Of a stretch of DNA of 64,000 bases, positions 1 through 8,231 are shown one piece after another (position 1 is the stretch's first letter; each line of letters opens with the position of its first letter). The stretch covers positions 124,001 through 188,000 of the forward strand of contig WGMK01000016.1 of NCBI GenBank assembly GCA_016125095.1, in the 5' to 3' direction. Below the pieces are notes generated by a model, which was given only the letters and a program-made list of their open reading frames with translations, had not been told where the DNA came from and did not search any database. Source of the stretch: Candidatus Hydrogenedens sp. GTDB lineage: Bacteria; Hydrogenedentota; Hydrogenedentia; Hydrogenedentales; JAEUWI01. The position numbers and the translations under genes were made by a program.

Positions 1-2
1 TC

Positions 3-275
3 GCCGTATTCGTGCGCATCATCGAGCAGCCCTACCTGCCGCGCTGGCTCGTCTGGCCGGCGATGGTCAACGTGGTCTGCACGACCTTGTTCTTCGGCGT
101 GATCGGCGCGCAGCAAGGCGGCCTGATCCACAAGAACGCGCTATGGCTCGGGCCGGTCTACTGGCCTTCCGCGCTCGAGTGGTCGGTGCTGCTGACCATC
201 ATGTTCTGGTCGTTCCTGGTGGCGTTGGCCCTGCGCGCGAGTCTCAAGCAGCAGCGGATACCCCTCGGAAGCTGA
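3..275 (+). CDS. C-terminal end of an unidentified membrane protein (partial)
   Basis: The frame is open to the left edge of the window, so only the last 90 or so codons are present and the true start lies outside. The visible part has two strongly hydrophobic segments, one around WLVWPAMVNVVCTTLFFGVIG and one around WSVLLTIMFWSFLVALALRA, followed by a short basic tail KQQRIPLGS. It is therefore probably an integral membrane protein with its C-terminus in the cytoplasm. I do not recognise the family. Its TGA stop is two bases before the start of the next gene, which suggests co-transcription with the acetyltransferase. Confidence 0.6.
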   Translation, partial: AVFVRIIEQPYLPRWLVWPAMVNVVCTTLFFGVIGAQQGGLIHKNALWLGPVYWPSALEWSVLLTIMFWSFLVALALRASLKQQRIPLGS

Positions 276-277
276 CC

Positions 278-829
278 ATGAATGTAGTTCTCCGCCCGGC
301 CGGGCGCGGCGACAAACGCCAGGTGTACGACTGGCTCGCGCATTCGGACGCCACCCCCGCCATGCTGGGGCCGCCCGATTTTCCCGACGCCCCGGCGCCG
401 GCGTGGGAAGCGTTCGACGAAGACTATGATGATTCCTATTTTTCGCCCGAAGGCGATGGGGCAGGACGCATGTTCGTGATCGAGGCGGAGGGACGCGCGA
501 TCGGCTGCATCAGCTACGCCGGCCTGGAGCAATGGAGCGGGACTGCGGAATTGGACATCTGGATCGCATCGGCCTCGGACTGGGGCCGAGGCTGGGGCAG
601 CGCCGCTATTCGACAGCTCTCGGAATATCTGCTAGGCTATGCGGCGGTTTCAGCGCTGCTTATCCGGCCCTCTGCGCGCAACGCGAGGGCGATCGCCGCA
701 TACCGGCGGGCGGGCTTCGAGCCGTTCCGTCCAGGCGCGCACCCCGTTTCCGAGTCCGCCGCGCGGGAGGGCCTCGACTACGAGGACGCGGTCGTGCTGG
801 TGAAAACGCGGAACGCCGCAGACAAGTAA
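278..829 (+). CDS. GNAT family N-acetyltransferase
   Basis: A 183-residue protein of the GNAT fold that moves an acetyl group from acetyl-CoA to an unknown amine acceptor in the cytoplasm. The acetyl-CoA pyrophosphate loop is visible as WGRGWGSAAI, near residue 105, preceded by the strand ELDIWIAS and followed by the N-A-x-x-A-I-x-x-Y-x-x-x-G-F signature of motif B. The layout is closest to the RimJ/RimL and aminoglycoside 6'-type subgroup. The start at 278 was chosen because an upstream in-frame start would run through the preceding gene; the upstream stop is only two bases away, so translation may be coupled. The acceptor cannot be told from sequence. Confidence 0.85.
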   Translation: MNVVLRPAGRGDKRQVYDWLAHSDATPAMLGPPDFPDAPAPAWEAFDEDYDDSYFSPEGDGAGRMFVIEAEGRAIGCISYAGLEQWSGTAELDIWIASASDWGRGWGSAAIRQLSEYLLGYAAVSALLIRPSARNARAIAAYRRAGFEPFRPGAHPVSESAAREGLDYEDAVVLVKTRNAADK

Positions 830-859
830 CACCTAATACATAGGGGGCAAAAGGGCACT

Positions 860-2197
860 ATGATCATCCAGAATACCGCCGGTGAACTCGAGGCCGAAAA
901 GCGCCCGCGCACCTTCAATGCGCTCGAGGCCTTCGGCGTATACACCTTCATCCTGCTGGTGCTGTGGCCGTTCTGCTATTACTTCGGCGTGATGCCGGGA
1001 AACACCACCATCGAGAACGTGGCCGTGTGGCCGCTGATCGCCGGCGGCATCTATCTGCTGTTCATCACGCCGTGGATACACGGCGACTCGGCCGCCTCGT
1101 GGGGGCTGGGCAGCCCGCGCGCCCTGTGGCGCATGATGACCACCGGCCCGGAGAAGCAGCAGTGGACGCTGCGCATCGTGGTGCCGCTGCTCTTTCTTGC
1201 GCTCAACGCCGTGGTCTACGCGCGCTGGCCCGACGTGGTGCGGCTGTTCGGCCTGCACAAGCTGACCCTGGGCGCCACCCCGGTGAATGAACTGCACCAT
1301 TCCTTCCCCGGCGTGCTGGTGGTGTTCTTCTTCGGGGCGCTGCTGGCGGGGGCCTACGTAACTTGCGCGCTGCGCTACGACAACTTCATCCCCTCGTTCA
1401 TCATGGCAATGAAGATCTCGATTCCATTGGCCGTGATGACCTTCGTCGGCGCGGCAGTCTCGGGCTGGACCCAGGGCACGAACCCCTTCGAGGGCCTCGA
1501 GCCCAGTCAGTACGCCCTCGACGCGCTGGGCTATATGTTCTGGGGATTCCTGCAGCAGCTGCTGTTCACGGCCTACCTGGGCAACCGCTTCCGCAAGGCC
1601 TTTCCGCCCTCGCAGAGCCTGACCAACCGGCTGGCGCCCGGCCGCCGGCTGCCCTTTGCGGTCGGCTTCGGCGCGGCGTTCGGCGCGGCGCTGGCCCTGC
1701 TCGGGTTCATCGGCATGCGCTACGGCTACCCGGACCAGGTCATTCCCTGGACCATGCCGGTATGGCTGTTCGTGTTCATGTTCCCGCTCTGCGCCGCCTA
1801 CGGCTACGTGCTGGCGCTCGACCGCAAGCGCCTGCTGGTCGCTACGCTGGCGGCGTCGTGCTTCGCCTTCATCCACATCAATTCCTATGGCCTCGTGGCG
1901 GTCACCTACCTGCTCGGCACCATCCTCATCTATGTGTCGATGGAGGACCAGTACCGGAACCTCGTGGCGCTCGGCATGATTCACGGCATTCTCGGTTCAA
2001 CCTTCGGCCAGCTCTTCGACAATAAGAACGCCGGGGTGGTGCATGTGGACTACAGCGTCGGCCCCTGGAATATCGACGAGCCGGTACTGGGCATACTGTA
2101 TTTCCCGATGCTGTGCATCGCGGCGTATGCCGCCTTCATGGCGTGGAGCTACTTTCATCTGCGCGGCGTGCCTAATGTGATCCGCAGCCAGGCCTGA
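860..2197 (+). CDS. CPBP-like polytopic membrane protein with altered EE motif
   Basis: A 445-residue protein with about ten hydrophobic segments. The second half carries the spaced motifs of the CPBP (Abi/Rce1) intramembrane protease family: FAFIH, and downstream HGILG, match the family's F-x-x-x-H and H-x-x-x-N/G motifs. At the position of the first motif, normally EExxxR, it reads QQLLFTAYLGNR, so the two catalytic glutamates are glutamines (residues 232-233, codons CAG CAG at 1553-1558). That predicts an inactive or repurposed member. The start at 860 is preceded by GGGGGCAAAAGGGC. The neighbours give no functional hint. Family assignment is from motif spacing only. Confidence 0.6.
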   Translation: MIIQNTAGELEAEKRPRTFNALEAFGVYTFILLVLWPFCYYFGVMPGNTTIENVAVWPLIAGGIYLLFITPWIHGDSAASWGLGSPRALWRMMTTGPEKQQWTLRIVVPLLFLALNAVVYARWPDVVRLFGLHKLTLGATPVNELHHSFPGVLVVFFFGALLAGAYVTCALRYDNFIPSFIMAMKISIPLAVMTFVGAAVSGWTQGTNPFEGLEPSQYALDALGYMFWGFLQQLLFTAYLGNRFRKAFPPSQSLTNRLAPGRRLPFAVGFGAAFGAALALLGFIGMRYGYPDQVIPWTMPVWLFVFMFPLCAAYGYVLALDRKRLLVATLAASCFAFIHINSYGLVAVTYLLGTILIYVSMEDQYRNLVALGMIHGILGSTFGQLFDNKNAGVVHVDYSVGPWNIDEPVLGILYFPMLCIAAYAAFMAWSYFHLRGVPNVIRSQA

Positions 2198-2279
2198 AGC
2201 GAATAAATCCTGGGGCCCGGTTGTATCAGGCCTCGCGCCCCGCTACTTTTTGCTTTTTACCCCAGGCGCACGAGGAATC

Positions 2280-3356
2280 ATGGTCTTCTTCACCTTTGCT
2301 GCCGGAATCGCCTTGCTGGTTGGTGGCGCCGAGTTGCTCGTGCGGGGGGCCTCGCGGCTGGCCGCCGCGCTGGGGGTAACGCCGCTGGTGATCGGCCTGA
2401 CGGTGGTGGCCTTCGGCACCAGCGCCCCGGAATTGGCCGTCAGCGTCAAGGCCGCCCTCGCGGGCCAATCCAGCATCGCCGTGGGCAACGTGGTCGGCAG
2501 CAACATCTTCAATGTGCTGTTCATCCTCGGCGTGTCGGCGCTCGTGGCGCCGCTCGTCGTGGCGCGCCAGCTCATCCGGCTCGATGTGCCGCTGATGATT
2601 TTCCTTTCGGTGCTGCTGCTGGTGCTCGGGCTGGACGGCAGCATCGGCCGCTGGGACGGCGCCCTGCTGAGCGCCGGCATGCTCGCCTACGTCGCCTTTC
2701 TCTATTTCGAGAGCCGCCGGGAACACCTGAACCAGCGCGAACCCGGCGAGCCGCCGCCGCCATCGGGGCGCGCCGCCCTGCTCGGCAATGTCGTCTTGGC
2801 CATCGGCGGGCTGCTGCTGTTGGTGGTGGGCTCGCGCCTGCTGGTGGACAGCGCCGTGACCACCGCCCGGGCACTCGGCGTGAGCGACCTCGTCATCGGG
2901 CTCACTATTATCGCGGCGGGCACTTCGCTGCCTGAAGTCGTCACCTCGGTGATGGCCAGCATCAAGGGCGAGCGCGATATCGCCGTGGGCAACGTGGTCG
3001 GCAGCAACATCTTCAACATCATGGCCGTGCTGGGCGCGGCGGGCCTAGCCGCGCCTTCGGGACTCGAGGTGACCGGTGCCGCCCTGCGCTTCGATATCCC
3101 CGTCATGATCGCCGTGGCGCTGGCGTGCCTGCCTATCGGGTTCACGGGCGGCGTCATCGCCCGATGGGAAGGCGCCCTGCTTCTCGGCTACTATGTCGCG
3201 TATACTGCCTACTTGGTGCTTGCGGCCGGCCAGCAGGAAAGCGCCGTGCTGCTGCGGAGCGGCCTGCTGTACTTCGCGGCGCCCCTTACCGCCATGACGC
3301 TGGTGGTGCTGAGCGCGCAGCAGGCACTGCGCGGGCGGGCCGAAGCCCGGGGCTGA
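2280..3356 (+). CDS. Ca2+/Na+ (CaCA family) cation exchanger, copy 1
   Basis: A 358-residue membrane antiporter of the calcium/cation exchanger family, YrbG-like, expected to exchange Ca2+ for Na+ or H+ across the cytoplasmic membrane. Both ion-binding alpha repeats are intact: GTSAPELAVS in the first half and GTSLPEVVTS in the second, each followed by AVGNVVGSNIFN. The two halves have about five hydrophobic helices each, joined by a charged loop ESRREHLNQREPGEP. I chose the ATG at 2280, which follows a GAGG at 2272, because the paralogue next door begins at the equivalent residue. The paralogue follows after 25 bases, so the pair is probably one transcript. Confidence 0.9.
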   Translation: MVFFTFAAGIALLVGGAELLVRGASRLAAALGVTPLVIGLTVVAFGTSAPELAVSVKAALAGQSSIAVGNVVGSNIFNVLFILGVSALVAPLVVARQLIRLDVPLMIFLSVLLLVLGLDGSIGRWDGALLSAGMLAYVAFLYFESRREHLNQREPGEPPPPSGRAALLGNVVLAIGGLLLLVVGSRLLVDSAVTTARALGVSDLVIGLTIIAAGTSLPEVVTSVMASIKGERDIAVGNVVGSNIFNIMAVLGAAGLAAPSGLEVTGAALRFDIPVMIAVALACLPIGFTGGVIARWEGALLLGYYVAYTAYLVLAAGQQESAVLLRSGLLYFAAPLTAMTLVVLSAQQALRGRAEARG

Positions 3357-3381
3357 AATCCGTCAACACACTTGAGGACGC

Positions 3382-4461
3382 ATGGTCATTCTTTTTTTTG
3401 TGCTGGGTCTGGTGCTGCTCATTGTCGGGGCGGAACTGCTGGTGCGGGGCGCATCGCGGCTGGCGGCGGCGCTCGGCGTGGCGCCGCTGGTCATCGGCCT
3501 TACGGTGGTGGCCTTCGGCACCAGCGCCCCGGAACTCGCCGTGAGCGTCAAGGCCGCACTCGGCGGGCAGGCCAGCATCGCCGTGGGCAACGTCGTCGGC
3601 AGCAACATCTTCAATGTGCTGTTCATTCTCGGCCTCGCGGCGCTGATTACGCCGCTGGCCGTGGCGCGCCAGCTGATCCGGCTCGATGTGCCCTTCATGG
3701 TCGTGCTGTCTTTTCTACTGCTGTTTCTCGGGTGGGACCAGACCCTCAGCCGGTTGGACGGTATGCTGCTCGTGGCGATACTCGTGGGCTACATCGGCTT
3801 CCTGATATACCAGAGCAAGCGCGAAAAGAAGCCGCTGGTCGACGACTACGCCGAAGAGTTCACGCGCGAAGACGGCGGAACCGCAGGTATCGCGAAGAAT
3901 CTCGTGCTGCTGACCGCCGGTATGGGATTGCTGGTGCTGGGGTCGCGCTGGCTGGTGGACAGCGCCGTCTCGATGGCAGAAGCGATGGGCGTAAGCGAAC
4001 TCATTATCGGGCTCACCATCATCGCGTTCGGCACCTCGCTGCCGGAAGTCGTCACCTCGGTGATGGCCAGCATCAAGGGCGAGCGCGACATCGCCGTCGG
4101 CAACGTGGTCGGCAGCAATATCTTCAACATCCTCTCCGTGCTCGGGATTACGAGTGTGGTTGCGCCGGCGGGCGTGGCGATACAGCAAGAGGCGCTCCAG
4201 TTCGACATCCCCATCATGATTGCCGTGGCCGTGGCCTGCCTGCCGATTTTCTTCACGGGTGGCATGATCAAGCGGTGGGAAGGCGGCCTACTGCTCGCCT
4301 ACTACTTCGCGTATACGGCCTATCTCATCCTGGCGGCCAGCCAGAGCCCGACCGCTTCCACCCTGAGCATCGCCATGCTCTATTTCGCCCTGCCCCTGAC
4401 TGCGATTACGCTGCTGGTGCTAAGCGTGCAGCACTTTCTCCGCCTCCGCAACGAGCAATAA
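3382..4461 (+). CDS. Ca2+/Na+ (CaCA family) cation exchanger, copy 2
   Basis: A 359-residue second exchanger, clearly a tandem duplicate of the preceding gene: the first hundred residues and the second alpha repeat are nearly identical, while the central loop (KREKKPLVDDYAEEFTRED) and several helices have diverged. Both alpha motifs, GTSAPELAVS and GTSLPEVVTS, are conserved, so both copies should be active antiporters. The start is ATG at 3382 after TGAGGACGC. Divergence confined to the loops suggests the copies differ in regulation or ion preference rather than mechanism; that is inference. A small inverted repeat, TTGAAT-AAC-ATTCAA, lies just after the stop codon at 4462-4476. Confidence 0.9.
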   Translation: MVILFFVLGLVLLIVGAELLVRGASRLAAALGVAPLVIGLTVVAFGTSAPELAVSVKAALGGQASIAVGNVVGSNIFNVLFILGLAALITPLAVARQLIRLDVPFMVVLSFLLLFLGWDQTLSRLDGMLLVAILVGYIGFLIYQSKREKKPLVDDYAEEFTREDGGTAGIAKNLVLLTAGMGLLVLGSRWLVDSAVSMAEAMGVSELIIGLTIIAFGTSLPEVVTSVMASIKGERDIAVGNVVGSNIFNILSVLGITSVVAPAGVAIQQEALQFDIPIMIAVAVACLPIFFTGGMIKRWEGGLLLAYYFAYTAYLILAASQSPTASTLSIAMLYFALPLTAITLLVLSVQHFLRLRNEQ

Positions 4462-4580
4462 TTGAATAACATTCAAACGCTCGCGTCTGGAAGGGTGTCC
4501 GAGCAGTAACCGATCCGCACCGGGACGTCACTCATATTCCGGAAGCGGCGGGCGGAACCAACCCATCGAGGAGTATCGCG

Positions 4581-5132
4581 ATGCAGCAGTGGATAGCGGC
4601 GGCGCTGATTTCGGCAGGCCTATACTTGGGCGCGGCGGCCCAGGCGGAAGAAGCAGCAACCGCCCCGGACAAAGAATCCGAAGCCTTCGCCCCCGCGCAG
4701 CATGGCCCCTTCAAGGACGTCACCCGCGAGCAATGGATCGCGATCGCGAAGAAACGCGTGGACGAAGCCATCGAGCGCCTGAAACTGAGCGACGAGCAGG
4801 TCGCAGCCATCAAGCCCATCGTGTTCGAACAGGTGGACAAGATGCGCGAATTGAGCGCCAGCCTGGAGGAAGCGGCTACGGGTATGGAGCGCATGCGGGG
4901 CATGCGCGGCCTGGGCGAACTGCGCGAAGAGACCGAACGCCGCGTAGATGCGGAACTCACCGAGGAGCAGCGCGCCATCGCCAAGGTCATGCGCGAGGAA
5001 CGCCGGGAGAAAATGCAGGAGGCCGTTTCGCTCTGGCGCGGCGGCGACGAGGATGCCCTGCGCGACTTCCTCTTTCCCGAGTTGAAGGAAGAAAGCGAAG
5101 CACCCCAGCCGGAGTCGTCCGCCGGGAATTGA
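4581..5132 (+). CDS. Spy/CpxP-like periplasmic protein with LTxxQ motifs
   Basis: A 183-residue exported protein. The N-terminus is a signal peptide ending near AAAQAEE. The mature part is almost entirely helical and charged, with two motifs of the Spy/CpxP kind: LKLSDEQVAAI around residue 73 and ELTEEQRAIAKVM around residue 122. Proteins of this fold act as periplasmic chaperones or metal and envelope-stress sensors. The acidic C-terminal tail ends in SSAGN. The start has a good ribosome site, GAGGAG at 4569. A strong hairpin terminator follows at 5155, so this is probably a monocistronic unit. Exact function is unknown. Confidence 0.7.
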   Translation: MQQWIAAALISAGLYLGAAAQAEEAATAPDKESEAFAPAQHGPFKDVTREQWIAIAKKRVDEAIERLKLSDEQVAAIKPIVFEQVDKMRELSASLEEAATGMERMRGMRGLGELREETERRVDAELTEEQRAIAKVMREERREKMQEAVSLWRGGDEDALRDFLFPELKEESEAPQPESSAGN

Positions 5133-5154
5133 ACCGGAACTCAACTATTGCGCA

Positions 5155-5196
5155 GCCGCGAATGCCCGGCGTAGGATGGGCGTTCGCGGCTTTTCT
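5155..5196 (+). terminator. Intrinsic terminator after the Spy-like gene
   Basis: The arms GCCGCGAA-T-GCCC and GGGC-G-TTCGCGGC pair around a ten-base loop and are followed directly by TTTTCT. This separates the Spy-like gene from the downstream hydrolase, whose Shine-Dalgarno AAAGGAG starts only a few bases later at 5204. Confidence 0.75.
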
Positions 5197-5218
5197 ATCA
5201 TGCAAAAGGAGTCCCATC

Positions 5219-6115
5219 ATGCGTCGTATTCTCTTGGCCGGATTGCTGCTGCTGGCGCCCTGCGCCCTGGCGGACGACCTGCTCGAAAAAGTGGAGCACG
5301 GCTTCGCCGATAGCAACGGAGTGAAAATCCATTACGCCAGCATGGGCGAGGGTCCGCTCATCGTCATGATTCACGGCTTCCCTGATTTCTGGTATTCGTG
5401 GCGCAACCAGATGCCCGCCCTGGCGGAGAAGTATCACGTGGTGGCCATCGACCAGCGCGGTTACAACGAAAGCGACAAGCCCGAGGGCCAGGAGAATTAC
5501 ACGCTCGATCTGCTGGCCGCGGACGTGGTCGCGGTCATCAAGCACCTGGGCGAAGAGAAAGCCACCGTTGTCGGGCACGACTGGGGCGGCATGGTGGCGT
5601 GGTGGACCGCGATGTACCACCCCGAGGCCGTGGACAAGCTCGTAATTCTGAACCTGCCGCACCCGAAGTGCTTCACGCGTGAATTGGCCATCAACCCCGA
5701 GCAGACGAAGAATGCGAAGTACGCGCAGGACTTTATCAACAAGCCGATTCCCGAAGTGCTGACGCCGCAGGCGCTGGCCTGGCTCGTAGCGAAGGACGAC
5801 GCCGAAACGTCGGCCGTTTACCAGGCCGCCTTCGAGAAGTCCTGCCTCGAGTGCATGATCAACTACTACAAGGAAAACTACCCGAAGGAGCCCTACCAGC
5901 AGGACCCGCGCGACCTGCCGCGCATCAAGGTGCCGGTGCTGCAGTTCCACGGGCTGAAGGACACGGCCCTGCACGCCAACGGCCTGAACAACACCTGGGA
6001 CTGGCTGGACAATACCTGGACGCTGGTGACGGTGCCGAATGCCTCGCACTGGGTGCAGCACGACGCGCCCGAGGTGGTAACCAATAACATGCTCGACTGG
6101 CTGGCGCGGAACTAG
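5219..6115 (+). CDS. Exported epoxide hydrolase / haloalkane dehalogenase-like alpha/beta hydrolase
   Basis: A 298-residue enzyme with a signal peptide (MRRILLAGLLLLAPCALA). The alpha/beta-hydrolase core shows the oxyanion-hole motif HGFPDFWYSW, the nucleophile elbow GHDWGG with Asp121 in place of the usual serine, a candidate catalytic acid Asp248 in HGLKDTAL, and the catalytic His277 in NASHWVQHD. An aspartate nucleophile within GHDWGG, followed by a cap with several tyrosines, points to soluble-epoxide-hydrolase type chemistry; dehalogenase activity is the alternative. The ATG at 5219 is used because AAAGGAG lies 8 bases upstream. The beta-lactamase-fold gene follows after 10 bases, so the two probably share a transcript and both act outside the cytoplasm. 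Confidence 0.85.
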   Translation: MRRILLAGLLLLAPCALADDLLEKVEHGFADSNGVKIHYASMGEGPLIVMIHGFPDFWYSWRNQMPALAEKYHVVAIDQRGYNESDKPEGQENYTLDLLAADVVAVIKHLGEEKATVVGHDWGGMVAWWTAMYHPEAVDKLVILNLPHPKCFTRELAINPEQTKNAKYAQDFINKPIPEVLTPQALAWLVAKDDAETSAVYQAAFEKSCLECMINYYKENYPKEPYQQDPRDLPRIKVPVLQFHGLKDTALHANGLNNTWDWLDNTWTLVTVPNASHWVQHDAPEVVTNNMLDWLARN

Positions 6116-6125
6116 GAGCGCCATC

Positions 6126-7247
6126 GTGCTCCGCCAGACTGCAATAGCCACGCTGATTCTCTTTACGGCGGGCGCCTGGGGCGATGATGCCCCGGCGCCC
6201 GCCGTGGTGCTTTCCCACCTGACCGACGCCACCGGGAAATCGCTCGGCAGCCTCGACGACTGGCTGCGCGAGAACCATGTGCCCGGCGTCAGCATCGCGG
6301 TTATTGAAGACTTCCAAATCGCCTGGACCTGGACTGCGGGAAAGGCGGATGCGGAAAGCGGCCGGAAGGTGGACACGGACACGCTCTTCCAGGCCGCCTC
6401 GATTTCCAAGGCCGTCAGCGCTGCGGCTTCGCATATTCTGGCCGAGCAGGGAAAGCTGAGCCTCGACCAGCCGGTGAACGAGCAGCTGAAGTCCTGGCAG
6501 GTGCCGGCCTACGATTTCCCCGGCGCGCCGCCGGTGACGCCACGGCTGCTGTTGAGCCATCGCGCGGGCACCAACGCCCACGGCTTCGATGGCTACCCCG
6601 CCGACGCCCCGCTGCCCACCGTGGTGCAGATCCTCAACGGGGAGTCCCCGGCGATCAGTCCGGCCATCATCGTCGAGCACGCGCCGGGCGAGGCCTTCCA
6701 GTATTCCGGCGGCGGCATCACGATCATGCAACTGTTGCTGGGCGATATCACGGGCAACGCCCCCGGCGATGTGGTGCAGGAACTCGTGCTGCAGCACGCC
6801 GGCATGACACGCAGTTTCTATTCGCAACCGCTGGACCCTGCGCTCACAGGCAATGCAGCGCTCGCGCACTATGGCCGCGGCCGCGTGCTGCCCGGCGGCT
6901 TTCATGTGTACCCCGAACTCTTCGCGGCAGGACTCTGGACGACGCCGACCGATTTGGCCCACTACGCCATCGCCATACAGAACGCGCTGCGCGGGGCCGA
7001 ATCTCCCTTTTCCAAGGCCGTGGCCGAAGGCCTGACAACGCCTGTCGGCGGCGGCCCCACCTCGCCCGGATTCTTTGTGGATAAAAACTGGTTCGGGCAT
7101 GGCGGCAGCAACCACGGCTACCGCTGCGAATTGAAGGCGCACCTGCGCGATGGCTGCGGCATGGCTGTGATGACCAACGCGGATCGCGGCGGCAAGCTGC
7201 TCTCCATTCTCTTCACAACCCTCTCGAATGCCTACGGCTGGGAATAA
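6126..7247 (+). CDS. Exported serine hydrolase of the beta-lactamase / penicillin-binding fold
   Basis: A 373-residue protein starting with GTG and a signal peptide that ends near GAWGDD. The class C beta-lactamase fold is shown by the S-x-x-K motif in ASISKAVSAA (Ser92, Lys95), the tyrosine motif QYSGGG (Tyr193), and HGGSNHGYR near residue 320 in place of the K-T-G triad. The H-x-G form is typical of esterases and D-aminopeptidases of this superfamily rather than of true beta-lactamases. It probably cleaves esters or peptides in the periplasm. GGAG at 6116-6119 serves as the ribosome site directly after the upstream stop codon. Substrate is unknown. Confidence 0.85.
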   Translation: MLRQTAIATLILFTAGAWGDDAPAPAVVLSHLTDATGKSLGSLDDWLRENHVPGVSIAVIEDFQIAWTWTAGKADAESGRKVDTDTLFQAASISKAVSAAASHILAEQGKLSLDQPVNEQLKSWQVPAYDFPGAPPVTPRLLLSHRAGTNAHGFDGYPADAPLPTVVQILNGESPAISPAIIVEHAPGEAFQYSGGGITIMQLLLGDITGNAPGDVVQELVLQHAGMTRSFYSQPLDPALTGNAALAHYGRGRVLPGGFHVYPELFAAGLWTTPTDLAHYAIAIQNALRGAESPFSKAVAEGLTTPVGGGPTSPGFFVDKNWFGHGGSNHGYRCELKAHLRDGCGMAVMTNADRGGKLLSILFTTLSNAYGWE

Positions 7248-7304
7248 TTACCCCCGACCGTGCTATGCTTGAATCCCGATTGAGCCAGCAGCGAGGGGAT
7301 TCGC

Positions 7305-7862
7305 ATGCCGAAAATCATCGATCATGACGTAATGCGCGCCGAACTGATCGGCGGCAGCTATGCGCTCTTTGCGCGCGACGGCTTCCACGCGGTCACCATG
7401 CGGCAGCTCGCCAAGGAACTCGGCGTGTCCACCGGCACGCTCTACCACTACTTCGAGAACAAGAGCGACTTGTTCATGCAGATGTTCCGCCACCTCGTAG
7501 AACGGGACATCGGCGATGCCCTTGCCAAGGTGGCGGATGCGCACACGCCGATCGAGCGCGTACGCGGCTTTTTCGAGTACGTGCAGGAGCGCGAGGAACA
7601 CCTGCGCCGGATGGTGGTGCTGTTTTTCGATTTCCAGCGCCAGCAATCCGGACAGCACGACGCCCCGCAGGATTTCCTCCGCGTCATGATCCGTGCCTAC
7701 CGCGAAACCATTACCTCGAATCTCGGGGTTTCCGATATGCGCCTCGGGCACATGGCGATGAGCCTCATCCTTGGTACGCTGATGCAGCGGCTCGTGGATC
7801 CCGAGGGTGCCCCGCTCGACGAAGTACGCGCCTTCCTCGAGGAAACCATCCAGACCGCGTAG
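7305..7862 (+). CDS. TetR/AcrR family transcriptional regulator
   Basis: A 185-residue protein with an N-terminal TetR helix-turn-helix: residues 10-55 include YALFARDGFHAVTMRQLAKE and LGVSTGTLYHYFENKSDLF, which match the family's recognition-helix pattern closely. The C-terminal all-helical part would bind a small ligand. It is preceded by GAGGGGATT and a possible -10 (TATGCT near 7263). Its stop codon lies three bases from the stop of the convergent DUF2237 gene, leaving no room for a terminator. Its target is unknown; it could be its own promoter or the exported hydrolases upstream. Confidence 0.9.
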   Translation: MPKIIDHDVMRAELIGGSYALFARDGFHAVTMRQLAKELGVSTGTLYHYFENKSDLFMQMFRHLVERDIGDALAKVADAHTPIERVRGFFEYVQEREEHLRRMVVLFFDFQRQQSGQHDAPQDFLRVMIRAYRETITSNLGVSDMRLGHMAMSLILGTLMQRLVDPEGAPLDEVRAFLEETIQTA

Positions 7863-7865
7863 GGG

Positions 7866-8231
7866 CTAGAGTCCCACCGCGTGGGCCTTCAGATCCGCCA
7901 GGTTCACGAACTCGAGCGTGGAGATGTGGGTAGACTCGAGCACGACGCGCGGCGCCTTCCCGGCATCGAATGCCTCTTTCCAGCGCATGGCGCAGAGGCA
8001 CCAGCGGTCGCCGGGCGTCAGCCCCGGAAATGCGTATTCGGGACGCGGGGTGGACAGGTCGTTGCCTGCCTCGTAGGAGAAGCGCAGGAATTCCTCGGTG
8101 GTCTCGACGCACACCAGGTGCAGGCCCACATCCTCGGCACCGGTATTGCAGCAGCCATCGCGGTAAAAGCCCGTCAGCGGATCCATGGAACAGGGCTGCA
8201 GCGGCTCGCCCAGCACGTTCATGGCGCTCAT
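7866..8231 (-). CDS. DUF2237 family protein
   Basis: A 121-residue protein that matches the DUF2237 pattern throughout: an N-terminal [11 protein letters not shown], then [14 protein letters not shown], and [11 protein letters not shown]. It is rich in conserved cysteines and is small and soluble. Function is not established for the family. The ATG at 8231 overlaps the TGA stop of folD in an ATGA arrangement, so translation is probably coupled. A second ATG three codons later (8222) is possible. The tight link to folD hints at a role near one-carbon metabolism, but this is only context. Confidence 0.85.
   Translation of the reverse strand: MSAMNVLGEPLQPCSMDPLTGFYRDGCCNTGAEDVGLHLVCVETTEEFLRFSYEAGNDLSTPRPEYAFPGLTPGDRWCLCAMRWKEAFDAGKAPRVVLESTHISTLEFVNLADLKAHAVGL

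Noticed and set aside
143..277. N-terminal extension of the acetyltransferase
   Set aside because: It would run inside the preceding membrane-protein gene in another frame and lacks GNAT homology; the ATG at 278 fits the fold.
6126..7247. Antibiotic-resistance beta-lactamase
   Set aside because: The third motif is HGG rather than KTG, which points to an esterase or peptidase of the same fold.
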